Assembly: GCA_905206455.1 (NCBI GenBank)
Contig: CAJLHL010000001.1
Span: 1 to 64,000, forward strand
Source: an uncultured Eubacteriales bacterium
GTDB lineage: Bacteria > Bacillota > Clostridia > Peptostreptococcales > Anaerovoracaceae
Reading direction: 5' to 3'
DNA length: 64,000 bases
Part shown: one piece after another, positions 45,248 to 54,679 of the stretch
How positions within the stretch are numbered: position 1 is the stretch's first letter
Layout: every line of letters begins with the position of its first letter
The notes under the pieces: generated by a model
Seen by the model: only the letters and a program-made list of their open reading frames with translations
Database searches by the model: none
Told to the model about the DNA's origin: nothing
Translations under genes and position numbers: made by a program

Positions 45248-45889
45248 ATGACATATGAAGAATTTTACGGGGCTGATTACCGAAGGCTGAAGGCTGCGGA
45301 GGCCCATCTGACACAGAGTATTTTAAAATATCAGTGTTTTTTAGAGGAGCAGAATGACTATCCTGTGATCGAGTTCTGCAGATCCAGAATTAAATCGCCG
45401 GAGAGCATGGCGGCGAAATTGAGGAAACGGGGATTTCCGGTGACTCCGGAAGCGGCGCTGACAAAAGTCAACGACGCGCTGGGAGTACAGATTGTGTGCG
45501 CTTTTTTCGATGATATCTATCGAACAGCGTCCTGGCTGAGGCATCATCCGGATTTTCACGTGCTGCAGATAAAAGACTATATCGCACATCCGAAGAGTAG
45601 CGGCTACCGCAGCTATCATGTGATTTTGGAAATTCTCAGCGGAGAAGGAAAGGGAATGAAAGCAGAAGTGCAGATCCGGACAGTAGCTTTGGATTTCTGG
45701 GCGGATCTGGAACATCAGCTGCAGTATAAAAGGCAGAACGGCGCCGGTAAACCGCCGGCAGCGGCTTTGAAACAGTGCGCGGAAGATCTGATTTCAGCAG
45801 ATCTGTCGGTACAGTCGATACGAAACCGGATTATCAGAGATTTTAAAACCGGACCGCGGGGGCGCGCTGTGTATCCGTCAATGCGATAA
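45248..45889 (+). CDS. Small alarmone synthetase (RelA/SpoT-domain GTP pyrophosphokinase)
   Basis: This 213-residue protein is a single-domain (p)ppGpp synthetase of the RelP/RelQ type, lacking hydrolase and TGS domains. IKSPESMAAKLRKRGFP contains the conserved substrate loop, NDALGVQIVCAFFDDIY has the metal-site Asp region, PKSSGYRSYHVI is the G-loop, and AEVQIRTVALDFWADLEHQL is the family signature with the catalytic Glu. AAAGGA lies 15 bases before the ATG at 45248; an in-frame GTG slightly upstream is an alternative. It sits alone beside the CRISPR locus, and a terminator follows. Confidence 0.92.
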   Translation: MTYEEFYGADYRRLKAAEAHLTQSILKYQCFLEEQNDYPVIEFCRSRIKSPESMAAKLRKRGFPVTPEAALTKVNDALGVQIVCAFFDDIYRTASWLRHHPDFHVLQIKDYIAHPKSSGYRSYHVILEILSGEGKGMKAEVQIRTVALDFWADLEHQLQYKRQNGAGKPPAAALKQCAEDLISADLSVQSIRNRIIRDFKTGPRGRAVYPSMR

Positions 45890-45900
45890 AAAATTTTTAG

Positions 45901-45940
45901 AAAGGCAGATTTCTCCGGAGACGGTGAGTCTGCCTTTTTC
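45901..45940 (+). terminator. Terminator after the alarmone synthetase
   Basis: AAAGGCAGA (45901-45909) pairs with TCTGCCTTT (45929-45937), followed by TTC; inner CTCCGGAG adds a second stem. Confidence 0.8.
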
Positions 45941-45985
45941 GGCGTTTTTCTTCTTAACGGTTTGCGTATATTGTTGCAAATGCAC

Positions 45986-46064
45986 TTTACAGATGAGAGC
46001 GGATCATATATTATATTTTAAGAAAAACACTATATATAGTTGGTGCATGGAATATATATAACAA
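45986..46064 (+). promoter_or_regulatory. nrdD promoter with tandem NrdR boxes
   Basis: TTTACA (45986-45991), 17 bases and TATTAT (46009-46014) form the promoter. Just downstream, ACACTATATATAGTTG (46027-46042) is a near-perfect NrdR box, and a weaker second copy centred 22 bp further on shares the TATATATA core (46049-46064). Two boxes on one DNA face, overlapping the start of transcription, fit repression of ribonucleotide reductase by NrdR. Confidence 0.72.
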
Positions 46065-46201
46065 TATACCGAGGTGCCGCCCTTTTACAGGGATGCGGCG
46101 CTGCGGAAAATTCTAAACGAATATCGCAGCGGCTTTTTCCCGGGGAGCAGAGGGCGATATTGTTACAGGGTAAGAAAGTTTAAGAAGGGAAGCGGAAAAA
46201 G

Positions 46202-48541
46202 ATGGGTCAGATCAGACAGATAATTAAGAGAGACGGACGTCATGTCCCGTTTGATCAAACGAAGATTACGAATGCGATTTACGCGGCGGCTACCGTACTT
46301 GGAGGTCAGGACAGAAGCACGGCGGAGCAGCTTTCAGCGGATATCGTGGCTTATCTGACAGATGAGCAGCAGATTGCGGAACCTACCGTGGAACAAGTGC
46401 AGGATGCGGTGGAAAAGATTCTCATCGAAAAAGGTCACGCCCGTACGGCGAAAGAATATATTCTCTACCGCGCGGAGCGGACCCGCATCCGAAATATGAA
46501 TACGAAACTGATGAAAATTTACGAGGATCTCACTTTCCGCGATGCGGCAGAGAACGATATCAAGCGCGAAAATGCCAATATCGACGGGGATACGGCCATG
46601 GGGACTATGCTGAAGTACGGATCGGAAGGGGCGAAGCAGTTCTATGAGATGTACGTTCTCGATCCGAAGCATGCGGAGGCGCATATCACTGGAGACATTC
46701 ACATCCACGATCTGGATTTTCTCACGCTGACGACGACCTGCTGCCAGATCGACCTGAAAAAACTGTTTGAGGGCGGATTTTCCACCGGGCACGGGTTCAT
46801 CAGGGAACCGAAGCATATTCAGACCTATTCGGCGCTGGCCTGCATTGCCATTCAGAGTAATCAGAACGATCAGCACGGCGGGCAGAGTATTCCCGATTTC
46901 GATTACGCTATGGCGCCGGGAGTGCGCAAGACGTACCGCAGTCTCTATATTCAGAATCTGGGAAAGATGATCAATCTCTTAAAGGACATCGAAGACGGAG
47001 AAGAGATCGCCGGCTCTGTTTTGAAACAGATCGAAAAGGAGAAGGGGGCAGTTCCTTCCATGGCCGACGAATCGGATTACATCGCTGTGGAAAGGGAATA
47101 TCTCAAGGAATATCTGAAAGAGGACGAGATCGAAAAAGTCCAGCGCTATGCGAAAAAATATGCGGATAAGGAGATCGAGAGATCGACGTATCAGGCGATG
47201 GAGGCGTTGGTTCATAACCTGAATACCATGCATTCAAGAGCGGGAGCGCAGATTCCTTTTTCTTCTATTAATTACGGTACAGATACTTCTCCGGAAGGCC
47301 GTCTTGTGATGGAATGTGTGCTGAAGGCTACGGAGGCCGGGCTGGGCGGTGGAGAGACACCGATCTTCCCGATTCATATTTTTAAAGTAAAAGAGGGAGT
47401 CAATTACAATCCGGAAGATCCGAATTACGATCTGTTCCGTCTCGCCTGCAGGGTTTCGGCGAAGCGTCTTTTCCCGAATTTTTCCTTTATAGACGCTCCG
47501 TTTAATCTGCAGTATTACGATCCGAAAGACCATAATACAGAAGTGGCGTACATGGGCTGCAGAACCCGGGTCGTGGCCAATAATTACGATCCAGGACGTC
47601 AGACGACGTCGGGAAGAGGAAATCTCAGTTTCACTTCTGTAAATCTGCCGAGAATCGCTATCAAAGCCAAGGGAGATCTGGATATTTTCTTTGAGGATCT
47701 TGACCGTAAAATCTCTCTCGTCGTCGATCAGCTGTTAGATCGATTTAAGATTCAGGCGGCCAAAAAGGTAAAGAATTATCCGTTTCTGATGGGTCAGGGG
47801 ATCTGGCTGGATTCTGAGAAACTGGGGCCGAACGACGAGGTGGGGGAAGTGCTGAAACACGGTACGCTGACGATCGGCTTTATCGGTCTGGCCGAATGTC
47901 TGAAAGCTCTGATCGGAACGCATCACGGGGAATCCGAGGAAGCACAGAATCTGGGACTGGATATCATCGGATATATGAGAAAGCGGGTAGACGACGCCTG
48001 TAAGAAAACAGGACTGAATTTCTCTCTGATCGCTACGCCTGCCGAGGGGCTTTCCGGTCGTTTTGTAAAAATCGACCGGGAAAAATACGGTGAAATACCG
48101 GGAGTTACAGATCGGGAATATTATACCAATTCTTTTCATATTCCTGTGTATTATAACATCAGCGCATTCGATAAAATCAAGCTGGAAGCGCCGTATCACG
48201 CGCTGACCAACGGCGGCCATATTTCATACATCGAACTGGACGGAGATCCGCTGAAAAATCTGGATGCATTCGAAGCTGTGGTGCGGTGTATGAAGGAAAG
48301 CGGCATCGGTTACGGTTCCATCAATCATCCGGTGGACCGCGATCCTGTCTGCGGTTTTACAGGAATCATCGACAACGAGTGCCCGCACTGCCATCGGACC
48401 GAAGAAGACGGTCAGGGCGATTTCGAGAGAATCCGCCGCATCACCGGGTATCTGGTGGGTACGGTAGACCGCTTCAATAACGCGAAGCGTGCAGAAGTGG
48501 AAGATCGTGTGAAACACTCTGTCATGCGTTCTCAGAATTAG
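46202..48541 (+). CDS. nrdD: Anaerobic ribonucleoside-triphosphate reductase (class III)
   Basis: NrdD (779 residues) reduces ribonucleotides to deoxyribonucleotides without oxygen, using a glycyl radical. The N-terminal ATP-cone domain (about 1-95, QIIKRDGRHVPFDQTKI) is the allosteric site. DIHIHDLDF, CCQIDLKKLFEGG, HGGQSIPDFDYAMAPG and NTMHSRAGAQIPFSSINYGT are conserved core motifs. Near the C-terminus CGFTGIIDNECPHCH gives the four-Cys zinc site, and RRITGYLVGT carries the radical Gly749. Its activase nrdG lies about 6.4 kb downstream in another operon. NrdR boxes sit in the promoter. Confidence 0.97.
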   Translation: MGQIRQIIKRDGRHVPFDQTKITNAIYAAATVLGGQDRSTAEQLSADIVAYLTDEQQIAEPTVEQVQDAVEKILIEKGHARTAKEYILYRAERTRIRNMNTKLMKIYEDLTFRDAAENDIKRENANIDGDTAMGTMLKYGSEGAKQFYEMYVLDPKHAEAHITGDIHIHDLDFLTLTTTCCQIDLKKLFEGGFSTGHGFIREPKHIQTYSALACIAIQSNQNDQHGGQSIPDFDYAMAPGVRKTYRSLYIQNLGKMINLLKDIEDGEEIAGSVLKQIEKEKGAVPSMADESDYIAVEREYLKEYLKEDEIEKVQRYAKKYADKEIERSTYQAMEALVHNLNTMHSRAGAQIPFSSINYGTDTSPEGRLVMECVLKATEAGLGGGETPIFPIHIFKVKEGVNYNPEDPNYDLFRLACRVSAKRLFPNFSFIDAPFNLQYYDPKDHNTEVAYMGCRTRVVANNYDPGRQTTSGRGNLSFTSVNLPRIAIKAKGDLDIFFEDLDRKISLVVDQLLDRFKIQAAKKVKNYPFLMGQGIWLDSEKLGPNDEVGEVLKHGTLTIGFIGLAECLKALIGTHHGESEEAQNLGLDIIGYMRKRVDDACKKTGLNFSLIATPAEGLSGRFVKIDREKYGEIPGVTDREYYTNSFHIPVYYNISAFDKIKLEAPYHALTNGGHISYIELDGDPLKNLDAFEAVVRCMKESGIGYGSINHPVDRDPVCGFTGIIDNECPHCHRTEEDGQGDFERIRRITGYLVGTVDRFNNAKRAEVEDRVKHSVMRSQN

Positions 48542-48733
48542 ATTTATGTGACTGGGCTGACGCTGTCGGGAGAGGATGTCAGCAAACTGACGGAAAATGA
48601 TACGTCGGCAGCGGAGAAACAGAAAGAGAAAATAGGATTCAGCGTCGGGATTCTCCTGCGCTGTAGCGAACCCTCCGCGGTTTCTGAAAGAGCAGATAGA
48701 TCTCCATTGCCCCGATTGGAGACGCGGAGGAAG

Positions 48734-48775
48734 AAGACGGGCGTCGCTTATTTGAAAAGCGCCGCCCGTCTTTGC
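48734..48775 (+). terminator. Hairpin terminator candidate after nrdD
   Basis: AAGACGGGCG (48734-48743) and CGCCCGTCTT (48763-48772) form a perfect 10-bp stem with CGCTT/AAGCG paired inside it, followed by only TTTGCG, so termination may be partial. The rest of 48542-48974 shows no supported gene. Confidence 0.6.
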
Positions 48776-48974
48776 GTGTGTGGACATATCTGTATTCTGC
48801 GGCGAAAGAACCGGAGGGATGCGGAAAAGTGACAGGGGATTGCCTTATTGCCGGAAGAAAAAACGAAGACGAAGCTGCATCCGGATATGATAAGATAAAA
48901 GAAAAACGGCGGGAACAGTCACGGAAAAGCCGGTGTTTTTTCCATAAAAAAAGGTGGCAGAAAGGCGGAAGAAA

Positions 48975-49937
48975 ATGAAGGTCAGAAAAATTTACGCGGT
49001 GTATTTTAGTGCGACGGGAACGACGGAGAAAACGGTGTGTCGCGCGTCGCAGGCGGCGGTTCGGACCGTTTTTTCGCCGTCTGGGGATTTTGACAGGAAC
49101 GAAGCATACAAAAAAGCCGCCGACACGGAAAGACCGTGCCCGTGTTCACAGAAGACAACCGGCGGAGTTCAGAATGGGAAAAATAGTTTCGAAAACTCGC
49201 CTGCAGCGCCGGTAAAAATCTGTTTTAACTCTCCGGATTTTCGGCGGAGAAATCTGTCTTTCAAACGGGGAGATCTCGTTTTTTTCGGCGTTCCTGTCTA
49301 TGCGGGCAGGGTGCCCAACCTTCTGTTGCCGTATCTCAGAGAATTCATCAGCGGAGGCGGAGCCGCCGCTGTACCCATCGTATCGTACGGGAATCGAAAT
49401 TTTGACGATGCACTGAAAGAACTGGCGCAGCTTTTAGAGAGAGCCGGCTTTTTTACAGCGGCGGGAGGCGCTTTTGTCGGAGAACATGCCTTTTCGGAAA
49501 TTCTGGGAGCGGGCCGGCCGGATGCGGAGGATCTGGATCTGGCCGACCGGCTGGGGATTGCCGCTGTGAAAAAGGTCTCATCGGAAAACTGGCCGCGGCA
49601 GCCTCATGTCCCTGTGAAAGTACCGGGAGAGGAACCTCTCCGTCCGTATTATGTGCCGAGAGACCGGAGGGGAAATCATATAAATATCCTGAAAGTAAAG
49701 CCGAAGACGGATCGGAACCGGTGTACCGGCTGCGGACTGTGCGCGTCGCTCTGTCCGCTGAGTTCCATCGATTCGGGGGAACCTTCTCTTATAACAGGGA
49801 TCTGCATGAAATGCGGCGCCTGTATTAAAAAGTGCCCGAAACGGGCGAAATTTATCGACGATCCCGGATACCTCTATCATAGAACAGAGTTGGAAGAAGT
49901 CTATGCGAGAAGAAGCGGCAGCCGGATTTATATTTAA
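48975..49937 (+). CDS. EFR1-type protein: flavodoxin-like domain plus two 4Fe-4S clusters
   Basis: The 320-residue protein joins an N-terminal flavodoxin-like FMN domain (VYFSATGTTEKTV loop, then GDLVFFGVPVYAGRVPN) to a C-terminal ferredoxin module. The module has CTGCGLCASLCPLSSID and CMKCGACIKKCPKRAKF, eight Cys for two 4Fe-4S clusters. EFR1-family proteins are common in Clostridia and thought to carry electrons, but partners are unknown. An insertion of about 45 polar residues (about 28-75) separates the FMN loop from the next strand. The ATG at 48975 or a GTG at 48954 could start it. The convergent neighbour is a MATE exporter. Confidence 0.85.
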   Translation: MKVRKIYAVYFSATGTTEKTVCRASQAAVRTVFSPSGDFDRNEAYKKAADTERPCPCSQKTTGGVQNGKNSFENSPAAPVKICFNSPDFRRRNLSFKRGDLVFFGVPVYAGRVPNLLLPYLREFISGGGAAAVPIVSYGNRNFDDALKELAQLLERAGFFTAAGGAFVGEHAFSEILGAGRPDAEDLDLADRLGIAAVKKVSSENWPRQPHVPVKVPGEEPLRPYYVPRDRRGNHINILKVKPKTDRNRCTGCGLCASLCPLSSIDSGEPSLITGICMKCGACIKKCPKRAKFIDDPGYLYHRTELEEVYARRSGSRIYI

Positions 49938-49987
49938 ATCTTCGGCAGCTTCCAACCGGGAAGAGTCTCCGACAGCGTTGCTCTGTT

Positions 49988-51331
49988 TTATGGTGCAGAA
50001 GCGTTTTTTTTCTTCCGGAAGCGCAGATAATAGAGAAGCCCTGCCAGATCTGCGAGAAACCAGCCGATAGGGACAGAAGCCCAGATGCCTGTGACACCGA
50101 CAGACGGCACCGCTGACAGAGTGTAGGCGAGAACGACTCTCGTGCCCAGTGAGATGACAGTCAGGATCAGCGACATGGAGGGCTTTTCCACAGCGCGGTA
50201 AAAACCGTACCACAGGAAAAGAATTCCGATGAGCAGATAGAATGCCCCTTCGATGCGAAGATAAGAGACGCCGGCGGCGATAATTTCAGTCTCTGTCTGC
50301 TGAACAAAGAGTCCCATCAGAGGTGCGGCAAAGAGGAATACCAGGGCGCTGACCAGCAGGCTGAAGAGCGCGGTGACCGTAACCGCGCTGCGGATACCTT
50401 TTCTGATCCGGTCCTCTTTTTTCGCTCCGTAATTCTGAGCGGCAAATGTGGAGAAGGCGTTGCCGAAATCCTGCACCGGCATATAGGCGAAGGAATCGAT
50501 TTTTACCGCGGCGGCGAAAGCCGCCATGACGACGGGACCGAAACTGTTGACGATTCCCTGAACCATCAGAATGCCGAGGTTCATCACAGACTGCTGCAGG
50601 CAGGTGAGTACGGAGAAACCGGAGATCTCAGCGGCTACGGACCGCTGCCATCTCATCTGTTTTCGGGAAGGCATGAGCTCCGGAAAACGTTTCAGAGCGT
50701 AGACTGCGATACCAGCAGCCGAGACGATCTGTGCCAGTACAGTAGCTGCCGCCGCTCCTCTGACGCCGAAAGGCAGAAAGACGACAAAGAGGATATCCAG
50801 CACCACGTTCAGAATCGATGAGACCGCCAGAAAGATCAGCGGCGATGCGGAATTGCCGATGGAACGCAGCAGCGCTGTGAAAAAATTGTATACGAAAACG
50901 GCAGGGATTCCCAGAAAAATGATTTTCAGATACTGACGCATGGGCGGCAATACCTCCGGAGGGACGTTCAGCAGATTCATGATGCAGTCGGTGCCCAGAA
51001 AGGCGAGAATTGTCAGCAGAAGCGTCAGCGCGGAAATCAGTGTAAAAGAGTGAAAGATACCTGACTTGAGTTTGTCACTGTCCTTCGCGCCGAAACTGAT
51101 GGAAAAACTGACGCCGCTGCCCATACACAGGCCGATGAGCACAGAGGTGAGAAAGACCATCAGCGTGTAGGCGGAACCTACTGCCGCCAGCGCGTCGCGT
51201 CCCAGTACCCGTCCGACGATCAGCGTGTCTGCTATATTATAAAATTGCTGCAGCAGATTGCCCGCCGTCATCGGCAGAGCGAAAAGCAGCAGCGAAGATG
51301 TGATTTTTCCCTGTGTGAGATCTCGTTTCAT
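49988..51331 (-). CDS. MATE family efflux transporter
   Basis: The 447-residue protein has twelve predicted membrane helices in two MATE halves. The start LTQGKITSSLLLFALPMTAG and QQFYNIADTLIVGRVLG are classical for the first half, and GIVNSFGPVVMAAFAAAVKI with AQNYGAKKEDRIRKGIR for the second half. It should export drugs or metabolites using a sodium or proton gradient. AAGGT precedes the start. It is the only gene on its strand here, convergent with the EFR1 protein. Substrate is unknown. Confidence 0.93.
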   Translation of the reverse strand: MKRDLTQGKITSSLLLFALPMTAGNLLQQFYNIADTLIVGRVLGRDALAAVGSAYTLMVFLTSVLIGLCMGSGVSFSISFGAKDSDKLKSGIFHSFTLISALTLLLTILAFLGTDCIMNLLNVPPEVLPPMRQYLKIIFLGIPAVFVYNFFTALLRSIGNSASPLIFLAVSSILNVVLDILFVVFLPFGVRGAAAATVLAQIVSAAGIAVYALKRFPELMPSRKQMRWQRSVAAEISGFSVLTCLQQSVMNLGILMVQGIVNSFGPVVMAAFAAAVKIDSFAYMPVQDFGNAFSTFAAQNYGAKKEDRIRKGIRSAVTVTALFSLLVSALVFLFAAPLMGLFVQQTETEIIAAGVSYLRIEGAFYLLIGILFLWYGFYRAVEKPSMSLILTVISLGTRVVLAYTLSAVPSVGVTGIWASVPIGWFLADLAGLLYYLRFRKKKNASAP

Positions 51332-51481
51332 ACCTTATATACCCCAGATTTCCGGATGGATGATTTTTCTGTCTGCAATAAATCATAGCAATGCGGTTTT
51401 CTAAGATCTTATCATATCTCATCTGTCGAGAATTCGCAATGTGTCGCGGGATTTGCGTTTTATTGTCTCTTATTCTCAGGG

Positions 51482-51547
51482 AAAATTCTGTTAAATTTAT
51501 AGAAATGATGCAAATGCAACAGAATTTTAGACGAAAAGATATATAAT
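51482..51547 (+). promoter_or_regulatory. Promoter of the flavodiiron gene with 11-bp inverted repeat
   Basis: TATAAT at 51542-51547 is the -10 candidate. AAAATTCTGTT (51482-51492) and AACAGAATTTT (51518-51528) form a perfect 11-bp inverted repeat with centres about 36 bp apart, covering the -35 region where no clear hexamer is seen. It may be a regulator site, for example for an oxygen, NO or redox sensor, but the sequence does not match an operator that I can name. Confidence 0.5.
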
Positions 51548-51554
51548 GATATTG

Positions 51555-51905
51555 AAAGAAACTATGTTAGACAATATTTTAATGAGGAACAGGATACCGC
51601 TGTATCCGCCGGGGCGGAAAGCGGCGGAGGTATCGTCGTGATACCCGTTGTCCGGAATTTCGGCGGCAGGCCGCAGTCTGGTGTGTTATCCGGAAATGGG
51701 ACTTTCCGCGGGAAGGGGCAGGCAGTCCCGGATTTTAACAGTATAGATTTTGTGAAACCGCAGATCTGCGGATTTTGCGGTATTTCACGGGAAGATAAGC
51801 GGGCCGGGGCTTCAGGAGCTTTTTCGGCCGGAGGGATTTTGCGGAAGCCGTCCGGCAGAGGCACAGGAGCGGTAAAACGGCCGGAGAAGAAAGGAGTATA
51901 GTCTT
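51555..51905 (+). other. Long hairpin-rich leader of the flavodiiron mRNA
   Basis: If transcription starts after the TATAAT at 51542, the leader is about 350 bases. It holds hairpins GGTATC/GATACC (51629-51645), CGGAAA/TTTCCG near 51690-51708, a 14-bp palindrome CCGCAGATCTGCGG (51758-51771), and an outer stem GTGAAACCGCA/TGCGGTaTTTCAC (51752-51786) that competes with the palindrome. Two mutually exclusive pairings suggest a switch. No known riboswitch core was recognised. A frame at 51638-51901 has no ribosome binding site. Confidence 0.4.
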
Positions 51906-54416
51906 ATGGATTACAAGAAGCTGAATGACAGTCTGTATTGGACAGGGGTTCTGGACAAAGATCTCCGCGTATTCGACATTATCATGTACACGGAATTCGG
52001 TACGACGTACAATTCCTATGTTTTAAAGGGAAGTGAGAAGACCGCCCTGTTTGAGAGCGCGAAGGCGAAATTCTTCGACGATTATCTGGAGACATTAACC
52101 CAGATTACGCCGATCGAGGATATCGAATATATCATCGTGGATCACACGGAGCCGGATCATGCGGGCAGCGTGGAGAAACTGCTGGAAATCAATCCAACGA
52201 TCAAAGTTGTGGGTTCCGCTACGGCGATCACCTTCCTTCAGCATATCGTCAACAGAGATTTCTATTCTGTAGTGGTGGATGATGGAGATACTCTCAGTCT
52301 GGGTGATAAGACGATCCGTTTTTACTCAGTGCCGAGTCTTCACTGGCCGGATACGATCTACTCCTATATCGAGGAGGACGGCGTTCTCGTGACCTGCGAT
52401 TCCTTCGGTTCCCACTATGCTCATGACGGAATTCTCCGGAGTACGGTTACCGATTACGAAGGGTATATGAGAGCGACAAAATATTATTTTGACAACATTC
52501 TCGGCCCGTTTAAACAGCCTCATATGGCAAACGCGCTGAAGCTGGTGAGAGAAGAACTGAAGCCTGTGATGATTTGTCCGGGACATGGTCCTGTGCTGGA
52601 CAGTGATCTGGAAGATCTCTATGAGAAGTATGAGGAATGGTGCGGACAGCCGGCGGAAAATCAGCCGAAGAAAGTAGTGATTCCTTATGTCAGCGCTTAT
52701 GGATATACGGCACAGTTAGCGGAAAAGATCGCCGAAGGCGTGAGATCTGCCGGGGATTTTGAAGTGAAGCTGTACGATATGGTGACCGCTTCGAAAGATG
52801 AGGTTCTCGGAGAAATTGCCGGAGCGGACGGAATCCTCTTCGGGACACCGACGATCCTTCAGGAAGCGCTCAATCCGATCTGGGATCTGACCATCAACAT
52901 GTATCCTCCGGTGCATAACGGAAAATATGCGGCGGCTTTCGGAAGCTACGGCTGGAGCGGCGAAGCGGTGCCTCATCTCACCGAACGTCTGAAGCAGCTG
53001 GGTCTGAAAGTGATGGAAGGTCTGAGAGTGAGACTCAAGCCCGATGAAAGAGATCTGATCGACGCTTACGATTTCGGCTGCGGCTTCGGTTACTTTATGC
53101 AGGAAAAAGAACCTCTCAAAGCCATCGAAGGCACAGGATTCGTGAAGTGCATGGTCTGCGGCGCCGTTTTCGACGCATCTGTCACTATCTGCCCGACCTG
53201 CGGCGTAGGGGCGGAAAACTTTGTGCCGGTACAGGTCAATGACGTAACATACAGCAACGACACCGAAAACCGTTATGTCATTCTCGGTGCGGGTACCGCG
53301 GCGCTCAGTGCGGCCACCGCCATCAGAGAAAGAGACGCTTCCGGTTCGATCCTCATGATTTCCGAAGAAGCGGAGCTGCCGTATAACCGTCCGATGCTGA
53401 CGAAAAATATGTTTGCGGGTCCGGAGCCGAAAGTCTTCACGATTCACGATAAAGCCTGGTACGAGGAACAGCGGATCGAGCTGATATTCGGAAAGAAGAT
53501 CGTATCTCTGGATCCTTCCGCGAAGAAGGTCGTCATGGAGGACGGTCAGGTTTATGAATATGACAAGTGCATCTATGCTCTCGGTTCTCATTTCTTCGTT
53601 CCTCCGTTTGAAGGACATCAGGATGAGAGAGTGACGACGATTCGCACTCTAACGGACATCGCCAAGGCGGCGGAATTCCTGAAAGACGGTAAGCAGGCTG
53701 TGGTCATCGGCGGCGGTGTCGTCGGTCTGGAAGCAGCCTGGGAACTGAAAAAATATCAGTGTGACGTAACGATTCTCGAGGCGATGCCGTCACTGATGTC
53801 AAATAAACTGGATTCCTCCGCATCTCATATGCTTCAGGAGATCTTTGAGGCAAACGGCATCCGCATTCTGGCGGGCGCTTCTACAAAGAAGTTTGAAGAC
53901 AGAAAGATCTATCTTGAAGACGGTACTGTGATTCCGGCGGATCTGGTGGTAGTATCCTGCGGCGTTCGCGCCAACAGCGCGATTGCAGCGGATGCGGGAG
54001 TGGAAATCGGCAGAGCGATTCTCGTCAACGACAGGATGGAGACGAATATTCCGGATCTGTATGCGGCGGGCGATTGTGTGGAATTTGAAGGCATGAACTA
54101 TGCGCTGTGGCCGGAAGCGACAGATCAGGGAGAGACCGCAGGTGCGAATGCCTGCGGCGACGAAGCGCACTACCAGTCTCAGATCTTCGGCATGACGATG
54201 CATGTGGCGAATACAGAACTCTACGCCATCGGAAAAACGGCGGGTGCAGAACCGTTCCGTACGGTGGAATTCAGGGATCCGGTGAGAAATACGCTGAAGA
54301 AGTATTTCTTCCTGAACAATATTCTCTGCGGCGTGACACTCATCGGAGATACGAGGGATATGATTAAAGTTACGGATCAGGTGAACCGAAAGACACCTTT
54401 TAACGAAATTTTCTGA
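51906..54416 (+). CDS. Multidomain flavodiiron NADH:O2/NO oxidoreductase (FDP, rubredoxin and NADH:rubredoxin reductase fused)
   Basis: This 836-residue protein carries a whole electron chain. Residues 1-250 are a metallo-beta-lactamase-like diiron domain: His80-x-Glu82-x-Asp84-His85 in HTEPDHAGS, then SLHWPD, CDSFGSHYAHD and CPGHGP. Residues 255-395 are a flavodoxin domain binding FMN (SAYGYTAQLAEKIAEG). Residues 414-433 are a short-spaced rubredoxin with CxxC-x10-CxxC (CMVCG and CPTCG). From about 456 comes an FAD and NADH domain (LGAGTAALSAA, VIGGGVVGLEAAWELK, NIPDLYAAGDCVEF). It should reduce oxygen to water or NO to N2O with NADH, as reported for the class F enzyme of Clostridioides difficile. 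GAAAGGAG precedes the ATG. Confidence 0.94.
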   Translation: MDYKKLNDSLYWTGVLDKDLRVFDIIMYTEFGTTYNSYVLKGSEKTALFESAKAKFFDDYLETLTQITPIEDIEYIIVDHTEPDHAGSVEKLLEINPTIKVVGSATAITFLQHIVNRDFYSVVVDDGDTLSLGDKTIRFYSVPSLHWPDTIYSYIEEDGVLVTCDSFGSHYAHDGILRSTVTDYEGYMRATKYYFDNILGPFKQPHMANALKLVREELKPVMICPGHGPVLDSDLEDLYEKYEEWCGQPAENQPKKVVIPYVSAYGYTAQLAEKIAEGVRSAGDFEVKLYDMVTASKDEVLGEIAGADGILFGTPTILQEALNPIWDLTINMYPPVHNGKYAAAFGSYGWSGEAVPHLTERLKQLGLKVMEGLRVRLKPDERDLIDAYDFGCGFGYFMQEKEPLKAIEGTGFVKCMVCGAVFDASVTICPTCGVGAENFVPVQVNDVTYSNDTENRYVILGAGTAALSAATAIRERDASGSILMISEEAELPYNRPMLTKNMFAGPEPKVFTIHDKAWYEEQRIELIFGKKIVSLDPSAKKVVMEDGQVYEYDKCIYALGSHFFVPPFEGHQDERVTTIRTLTDIAKAAEFLKDGKQAVVIGGGVVGLEAAWELKKYQCDVTILEAMPSLMSNKLDSSASHMLQEIFEANGIRILAGASTKKFEDRKIYLEDGTVIPADLVVVSCGVRANSAIAADAGVEIGRAILVNDRMETNIPDLYAAGDCVEFEGMNYALWPEATDQGETAGANACGDEAHYQSQIFGMTMHVANTELYAIGKTAGAEPFRTVEFRDPVRNTLKKYFFLNNILCGVTLIGDTRDMIKVTDQVNRKTPFNEIF

Positions 54417-54679
54417 GAACGGAGCGATTCTCCTTTCCCCGGTGATTAGAGCGCGGGGGGATAGCGGTGATGAAAAATCGCTTTTCAGAGCCGGCGGCGT
54501 TTTTTCTCCGCAGGCGAAATAAAAAATTGTGGCAGCGTGCCTTTAGGCCCGGCGGTTTGCAGGAAAGATGCAGTCCGGGCTTAGCCGGCGCTGTATGCAT
54601 ACTCTGAACAAACAGGTCTGACGGCGTTTCGCTGTAAGTGGAATGCTTGAACAGAGGCAGAAATGATACGGTGAAAAAG

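Noticed and set aside
51638..51901. An 87-codon frame ahead of the flavodiiron gene
   Set aside because: There is no ribosome binding site, the composition is low-complexity, and it coincides with the hairpin-rich leader.
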